Assembly: GCF_019247635.1 (NCBI RefSeq) | Contig: NZ_JAFBAR010000053.1 | Coordinates: 1 to 58,106 of the forward strand | Direction of reading: 5' to 3' | Source of the DNA: Mycobacterium sp. | GTDB taxonomy: Bacteria; Actinomycetota; Actinomycetes; Mycobacteriales; Mycobacteriaceae | Length of the DNA stretch: 58,106 bases | In this document: positions 53,458 through 58,106 of the stretch, in pieces | Layout of the letters: every line of letters starts with the position of its first letter | How positions within the stretch are numbered: the stretch's first letter is position 1 | Program-made: the position numbers and the translations under genes | Notes under the pieces: model-generated | The model's database searches: none | Told to the model about the DNA's origin: nothing | What the model saw: only the letters and a program-made list of their open reading frames with translations

Positions 53458-55344
53458 ATGGCGACGACGGGCGCGACTCAGCTGAGTTTTGCGGGGCTCG
53501 ACGCGGCCGAAGAGGCGTCGTTGCGGGAGACCACCTTCGTGGTGGTGGACCTGGAAACCACTGGCGGACGCGCGCGCGGCGCCCCGGGAGCGGCCCCCGA
53601 CGCCATCACCGAGATTGGGGCGGTCAAGGTCCTCGGCGGCGTCGTGCTCGGCGAGTTCGCCACCCTGGTGGACCCGCAGCGCAGCATCCCCCCGCAGATC
53701 GTGCAGCTCACCGGCATTACGACCGCGATGGTGTGCGACGCGCCGACCATCGAGGCCGTGCTGCCGATGTTTTTCGAGTTCGCCGGTGACGCCGTCCTGG
53801 TCGCTCACAACGCTGGGTTCGACGTCGGGTTCCTGCGAGCCGCCGCGCAGCGCTGCGACATCAGCTGGCCGCGGCCACGCGTGCTGTGTACGGTCCGGCT
53901 GGCGCGCCGTGTGCTGTCCCGCGAGGAGGCCCCCAGCGTGCGGCTGGCCGCCCTGGCCCGGCTGTTCACCGTCGCCACTCAGCCCACCCACCGCGCCCTC
54001 GACGACGCCCGCGCCACCGTCGATGTGTTGCATGCACTCATCGAGCGAGTCGGCAACCAGGGCATCCACACCTACGCCGAACTGCGCTCGTATCTGCCCG
54101 ATGTCACGCCGGCTCAACGCCGCAAGCGGGTGCTCGCAGAGCAGCTGCCACACCGGCCGGGCGTCTACCTGTTCCGTGCGGCCTCCGGTGAAGTCCTCTA
54201 CGTGGGCACCGCAATTGACTTGCGGCGCAGGGTAAGTCAGTACTTCAACGGCAGCGACCCGCGCGGCCGGATGAAGGAGATGGTCGCGCTGGCCGGCTGC
54301 GTCGACCACGTCGAATGCGCGCATTCTTTGGAAGCCGGCGTCCGGGAACTGCGGCTGCTGGCCGCACATGCCCCGCCGTACAACCGGCGGTCCAGATTCC
54401 CGCACCGTTGGTGGTGGGTGGCCTTGACCGACGAAGCGTTTCCGCGCCTGGCGGTGGTCCGCGCGCCGCGGCACGACCGGGCCGTGGGTCCGTTTCGGTG
54501 CCGCGCCGACGCCGCGGAGACGGCGGCCCTGCTGGCGCGCTTCGCCGGGCTCCGAACGTGCACCACGCGGCTGGCCCGTTCGGCGCTGCACGGCCCGGGC
54601 TGCCCCGAGCTGGAGGTGTCGCCCTGCCCCGCCGCCCGCGGCGTGACGCCCACCCAGTACGCGGCGGCGGTGGCGCGCGTCGCTGACCTGATAGACGGGC
54701 TGGACAACGCCCCGTTGAGAGCGGCGGTGGATCAGGTGACCGCGCTGGCCGGGCTTGGCCGCTACGAGAGCGCCGCGCGGCTGCGTGACCACACCGCCGC
54801 CGCTATCGAGGCGCTGTGGCGCTCCCAACGGCTGCGCGCGCTGTCCGCGCTGCCGGAGCTGATCGCAGCTAAACCGGACAGGACAGAAGGCAAGAGCGGC
54901 TACCAGTTCGCCGTCATCCGACACGGTCGGCTCGCCGCTGCGGGCAACGCCGGCCGAGGGGTGCCGCCCATGCCGGTGATCGAGGCACTGCGGGCCGGCG
55001 CCCAGGCGGTGTTGCCGACGACGGCACCGCTCGGCGGCGCGATGGTCGAGGAGACGGCACTCATTGCGCGCTGGCTGGCCGCACCGGGGGTGCGCATCGT
55101 CTCGGTCGCTGAGGAGGGCTGGGCATCACCGCTGCGGTCTGCCGGCGCCTGGGCGGCGTGGGCGGCCTCGGCACGCTCTGCCCGGCTGGCCGGCGAACAA
55201 GCCGTGCGGGACTGGGACTCAGAGCTGCTGGCCGAACCGCACCCATCGCGCGAGCAGCTGTTCGGCCGCTCCGGTGTCGAGGGCAGCGCTGGCCCGCGCC
55301 AACCCGTCCTCCCACGCCGGCAACCATTCAGCGCGGCTGGATAG
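53458..55344 (+). CDS. DEDDh exonuclease fused to GIY-YIG nuclease domain (Rv2191-like)
   Basis: The product has 628 residues. An N-terminal DnaQ-type exonuclease has [10 protein letters not shown] (Asp, Glu), [11 protein letters not shown] (Asp) and [14 protein letters not shown] (His, Asp). From about 225 a UvrC-like GIY-YIG domain follows: [20 protein letters not shown] and [10 protein letters not shown]. The C-terminal 300 residues contain a UvrC-like Cys/helix region but no RNase H endonuclease half, so it is not UvrC. It probably nicks and trims damaged or branched DNA; substrate unknown. ATG 53458 is preferred to GTG 53428. The 3' end overlaps convergent trpD by 126 bp. Confidence 0.9.
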   Translation: MATTGATQLSFAGLDAAEEASLRETTFVVVDLETTGGRARGAPGAAPDAITEIGAVKVLGGVVLGEFATLVDPQRSIPPQIVQLTGITTAMVCDAPTIEAVLPMFFEFAGDAVLVAHNAGFDVGFLRAAAQRCDISWPRPRVLCTVRLARRVLSREEAPSVRLAALARLFTVATQPTHRALDDARATVDVLHALIERVGNQGIHTYAELRSYLPDVTPAQRRKRVLAEQLPHRPGVYLFRAASGEVLYVGTAIDLRRRVSQYFNGSDPRGRMKEMVALAGCVDHVECAHSLEAGVRELRLLAAHAPPYNRRSRFPHRWWWVALTDEAFPRLAVVRAPRHDRAVGPFRCRADAAETAALLARFAGLRTCTTRLARSALHGPGCPELEVSPCPAARGVTPTQYAAAVARVADLIDGLDNAPLRAAVDQVTALAGLGRYESAARLRDHTAAAIEALWRSQRLRALSALPELIAAKPDRTEGKSGYQFAVIRHGRLAAAGNAGRGVPPMPVIEALRAGAQAVLPTTAPLGGAMVEETALIARWLAAPGVRIVSVAEEGWASPLRSAGAWAAWAASARSARLAGEQAVRDWDSELLAEPHPSREQLFGRSGVEGSAGPRQPVLPRRQPFSAAG

Positions 55345-56295
55345 CCCGGCGTGCGCGACGATCGCGCCAGCCGCGTTGAGCACCACCGCGTCTCGAACCG
55401 CGCCCCGCGCCCCCGCCAGCACCGCGCGCGCTTCGGCCGCGTTGGCCTGCGCGTCGCCGCCGATCAGCTCCGCCAGATCGGCACGCGCGAAGCCGAACCC
55501 GGCGGGATCGAACTTGAGCCTGTCCACCGTGCCGGCCTGCACCCGCCAGATCGTGCTCGTCGTCGTGGTGGTCAGCTCGTCGAGCCCGTCGTCACCGTGC
55601 ACCACCAGCACGCTCGAGCGGCGCGCAGCGAACACCCCGGCCATCACCTCGGCAAGGTCGGCGAACGCGCAGCCGATCAATCCGGCTCGCGGCCTCGCCG
55701 GATTGGTAAGCGGCCCAAGGAGATTGAACACCGTTGGCACGCCGATCTCACGCCGCACAGCCGACGCGTTCCGGTACGAGGGATGGAACTGCGGCGCAAA
55801 GCAGAACCCGATCCCGACCTCGGCGAGGCTGCGGGCGACCTGGTCAGGCCCGAGATCGATGCGCACGCCAAGTGCCTCCAGCGTGTCGGCACCCCCGGAC
55901 AACGAGGACGCCGCACGGTTGCCGTGTTTGACCACCGGTACGCCCGCGGCGGCCGCCACGATCGAGGCCATAGTGGACAAATTGACGGTGTTGAGGCCGT
56001 CGCCGCCGGTGCCAACGATGTCCACGGCGTCGTCTGGGATCGCCTCGCCGGGCATCGGCCGCGCGTGGCTGAGCATGACGTCGGCCAGCTCGCCGACTTC
56101 GGCAGCGGTCGGAACCTTCATCTTCATGGCCACCGCGAACGCGGCGATCTGGGCCGGTGTGGCGGCGGCGGTCATGATCTGGTCCATCGCCCAGGCGGCC
56201 TGCCCCCGAGCCAGGTCCTGACGGTCGGTCAGCCTGCCCAGCAACTTCGGCCACGACGGGGCCGCGGCGGGAGCAGCATCCGACGACATGGCCAC
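55219..56295 (-). CDS. trpD: TrpD, anthranilate phosphoribosyltransferase
   Basis: The product has 358 residues. It transfers phosphoribose from PRPP to anthranilate in tryptophan synthesis. The glycine loop [38 protein letters not shown] and the metal-binding DGLDELTTT are intact, and the helical N-domain [12 protein letters not shown] is present. The GTG at 56295 (VAMSSDAAP) best matches the known start; an ATG lies at 56289. The gene stands alone here without other trp genes, as in M. tuberculosis. Its 3' end is antisense to the exonuclease gene over 126 bp, and its upstream gap of 139 bp is shared with divergent ctaE. Confidence 0.96.
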   Translation of the reverse strand: MAMSSDAAPAAAPSWPKLLGRLTDRQDLARGQAAWAMDQIMTAAATPAQIAAFAVAMKMKVPTAAEVGELADVMLSHARPMPGEAIPDDAVDIVGTGGDGLNTVNLSTMASIVAAAAGVPVVKHGNRAASSLSGGADTLEALGVRIDLGPDQVARSLAEVGIGFCFAPQFHPSYRNASAVRREIGVPTVFNLLGPLTNPARPRAGLIGCAFADLAEVMAGVFAARRSSVLVVHGDDGLDELTTTTTSTIWRVQAGTVDRLKFDPAGFGFARADLAELIGGDAQANAAEARAVLAGARGAVRDAVVLNAAGAIVAHAGLSSRAEWLPAWEDGLARASAALDTGAAEQLLARWVRFGQQL

Positions 56296-56434
56296 GCGCC
56301 GATGGTCCCACGGGCACCACCGTTCGTCGTGGTGTTCCCCAAAGAGCGCGAAGTCGCCGCGCGCCAACACGCGGGCCAACTGAATTTGCGCCCCGGGTAG
56401 AGTTCGACAACTACAAAGCGTCATACTTGCGGAT

Positions 56435-57046
56435 GTGACGAGCGCTGTGGGGACTTCGGGTACTGCGATCACGTCGCGGGTGCATTCGCTGAATCGCCCC
56501 AACATGGTCAGCGTCGGCACCATAGTTTGGCTTTCCAGCGAGCTGATGTTCTTTGCTGGCCTGTTTGCGATGTACTTCACCGCGCGCGCTCAGTCCGGCG
56601 GGAAGTGGCCGCCGCCGCCGACCGAGCTGAATCTCTACCAGGCCGTGCCGGTGACTCTGGTGTTGATTGCGTCGTCGTTCACCTGCCAGATGGGCGTGTT
56701 CGCGGCCGAACGCGGCGACGTCTTCGGTCTCCGCCGCTGGTACGTGATCACGTTCTTCATGGGGCTGTTCTTCATCCTTGGCCAGGCCTACGAGTACTAC
56801 CACCTGGTGTCGCACGGCACGACGATCCCCGGCAGCGCCTACGGCACCGTGTTCTATCTGGCCACCGGTTTCCACGGGCTGCACGTCACCGGCGGTCTGA
56901 TCGCGTTCATCTTCCTGCTGGCCCGCACCACGATGAGCAAGTTCACCCCCGCGCAGGCGACCGCCAGCATCGTCGTCTCCTACTACTGGCATTTCGTCGA
57001 CATCGTCTGGATCGCGCTGTTTACGGTGATCTATTTCATCCGATGA
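56435..57046 (+). CDS. ctaE: CtaE, cytochrome c oxidase subunit III
   Basis: The product has 203 residues. It is the five-helix actinobacterial form of subunit III in the aa3 oxidase that forms a supercomplex with bc1. Five transmembrane helices are visible; [42 protein letters not shown] and [14 protein letters not shown] are diagnostic family blocks. It begins the ctaE-qcrC-qcrA operon; ctaE ends 47 bp before the chosen qcrC TTG. GTG start. The upstream spacer toward trpD should carry the operon promoter. Confidence 0.96.
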   Translation: MTSAVGTSGTAITSRVHSLNRPNMVSVGTIVWLSSELMFFAGLFAMYFTARAQSGGKWPPPPTELNLYQAVPVTLVLIASSFTCQMGVFAAERGDVFGLRRWYVITFFMGLFFILGQAYEYYHLVSHGTTIPGSAYGTVFYLATGFHGLHVTGGLIAFIFLLARTTMSKFTPAQATASIVVSYYWHFVDIVWIALFTVIYFIR

Positions 57047-57093
57047 ACCGGCGGTCCCCTACAGGCCCAAACAGGAACGACAGGAGTGATCGG

Positions 57094-57966
57094 TTGAAAA
57101 ATCTGGGATTCACCCGATCCCGTGGCCGTAAGCCGCGTGCCAGCGCGCCGCAGAGCCGGCGCAGTCAGCGTTCCCGGCGGCGGCTACAGCGTCGCCTGTC
57201 GGGTGGCCTGCTGCTGCTGATAGCCCTGACCGTCGCAGGGGGGATAGCCGCGGTCCTCACCCCCACCCCGCAGGTGGCGGTGGCCGACCAGTCCTCGGAG
57301 GCGCTGCTGCGGACCGGCAAGCAGCTGTTCGACACCTCGTGCGTGTCCTGCCACGGTGCCAGCCTGCAGGGCGTGCCCGACCACGGACCGAGCCTGATCG
57401 GTGTCGGCGAAGCGGCCGTCTACTTCCAGGTGTCCACCGGACGGATGCCGGCCATGCGCGGTGAAGCCCAAGCCCCACGTAAGGATCCGATCTTCGACGA
57501 GTCCCAGATCGACGCGATCGGCACCTATGTGCAGTCGATAGGCGGCGGTCCGATGGTGACCCGCAACCCCGACGGCAGCCTGGCGATGCAATCGCTGCGC
57601 GGCACCGACCTGGGCCGCGGCGGCGACCTGTTCCGCCTCAACTGCGCCTCGTGCCACAACTTCACCGGCAAGGGTGGAGCACTGTCGTCCGGCAAGTTCG
57701 CCCCTGACTTAGGACCGGCCAACGAACAGCAAATCCTCGACGCGATGCTCACCGGCCCGCAGAACATGCCGAAGTTCTCCGACCGCCAGCTCTCCTTCGA
57801 AGCCAAGAAGGACATCATCGCCTACGTACGGACGGTCGCCGAGGAGCGCCAGCCGGGCGGATACGGCCTCGGTGGATTTGGTCCCGCACCCGAGGGCATG
57901 GCGATGTGGATCATCGGCATGGTCGCCGCCATCGGGCTGGCGCTGTGGATCGGGGCGCGATCATGA
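57094..57966 (+). CDS. qcrC: QcrC, di-haem cytochrome cc subunit of bc1 complex
   Basis: The product has 290 residues. A basic N-terminus and membrane anchor ([19 protein letters not shown]) precede two c-type haem domains with CVSCHGA and CASCHNF (both CxxCH). Near the C-terminus a second membrane helix ([19 protein letters not shown]) fixes it to the membrane. The two haems replace a soluble cytochrome c and pass electrons directly to the aa3 oxidase. TTG 57094, 7 bases after AGGAG, matches the homologue start; ATG 57043 overlapping the ctaE stop is an alternative. Its stop overlaps the qcrA ATG. Confidence 0.95.
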   Translation: MKNLGFTRSRGRKPRASAPQSRRSQRSRRRLQRRLSGGLLLLIALTVAGGIAAVLTPTPQVAVADQSSEALLRTGKQLFDTSCVSCHGASLQGVPDHGPSLIGVGEAAVYFQVSTGRMPAMRGEAQAPRKDPIFDESQIDAIGTYVQSIGGGPMVTRNPDGSLAMQSLRGTDLGRGGDLFRLNCASCHNFTGKGGALSSGKFAPDLGPANEQQILDAMLTGPQNMPKFSDRQLSFEAKKDIIAYVRTVAEERQPGGYGLGGFGPAPEGMAMWIIGMVAAIGLALWIGARS

Positions 57967-58106
57967 GCGGGTCGGACACCGACAAGGGAACCGGGATGCA
58001 AGAGCCCGACGAGGCAACCCTGGCCGAGATGTCCAACAACCAACTGCTGGACCTCGGCGGTCGGCTCGACGGTGTCCAGATCGCCTACAAGGAGCCACGC
58101 TGGCCG
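57963..58106 (+). CDS. qcrA: QcrA, Rieske iron-sulphur subunit (5' part, cut by window end)
   Basis: ATG overlaps the qcrC stop (ATGA). The first 48 residues include [20 protein letters not shown] and [11 protein letters not shown], matching the hydrophilic N-terminus of mycobacterial QcrA that precedes three membrane helices and the Rieske domain. The cluster-binding part lies outside the window. Assigned from N-terminal similarity and gene order. Confidence 0.9.
   Translation, partial: MSGSDTDKGTGMQEPDEATLAEMSNNQLLDLGGRLDGVQIAYKEPRWP

Noticed and set aside
56296..56580. N-terminal extension of trpD
   Set aside because: It overlaps ctaE antisense and adds sequence with no TrpD similarity.

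Overview
The window is high-GC DNA from a mycobacterium, most likely a slow grower. The evidence is gene content and order: wag31, sepF, ftsZ, ftsQ, murC, murG, ftsW, murD, murX, murF, murE, pbpB, rsmH and mraZ on the minus strand, followed by mycobacterial envelope genes (lppM, idsA2, mptA, pknL, mptC, fadD15, pimB, ripC) and the ctaE-qcrC-qcrA respiratory genes. The order closely follows the M. tuberculosis Rv2143-Rv2195 block as I remember it, but the window has a different PPE gene, extra glycosyltransferases and no IS6110 beside mraZ.

Layout. Positions 1-3330 (+) carry a lipid-catabolism remnant: the 3' end of an acyl-CoA synthetase, two translationally coupled acyl-CoA dehydrogenases, and a decayed reading frame with in-frame stops. 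A phosphoribosyltransferase gene (+) then meets the large minus-strand division and wall cluster (4273-27509) end to end. Read in its own direction, that cluster runs mraZ-rsmH-ftsL-like-pbpB, then a PPE-hydrolase fusion, then murE-murF-murX-murD-ftsW-murG-murC-ftsQ-ftsZ-yfiH-yggS-sepF-yggT-wag31. Most of its wall genes overlap by ATGA or GTGA. Upstream of mraZ are three 10-bp-spaced TGGGG boxes that look like the MraZ operator.

Positions 28016-38529 hold a mixed block: a DUF3040 membrane protein, GNAT acetyltransferase, LppM, an MTHFR-like enzyme, a polyprenyl synthase coupled to the mannosyltransferase MptA, the kinase PknL divergent from its substrate-like DNA-binding protein, AroG, and a 3'-5' exoribonuclease. 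Positions 38619-44017 contain four multi-membrane GT-C-type proteins. Only the last (MptC) is in the order I expect; one of the extra three is a clear MptC paralogue, so lipoglycan decoration may be expanded here.

Positions 44078-47495 (-) form an operon of two START-like proteins, a GET3/ArsA-like ATPase that appears to use a CTG start, a cysteine-containing small protein and a PlsC-type acyltransferase. FadD15, PimB, a secreted HExxH protein, the RipC peptidoglycan hydrolase, a small Cys-rich protein and an exonuclease/GIY-YIG fusion follow. TrpD overlaps the last of these antisense. The window ends in the cytochrome oxidase/bc1 genes ctaE, qcrC and the start of qcrA.

The genes mainly serve wall synthesis and septation, mannosylated lipid synthesis (lipomannan/PIM) and respiration. 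I saw no rRNA, tRNA, CRISPR array or complete insertion sequence. Function calls rest on motif reading and memory of the families; no searches were run.
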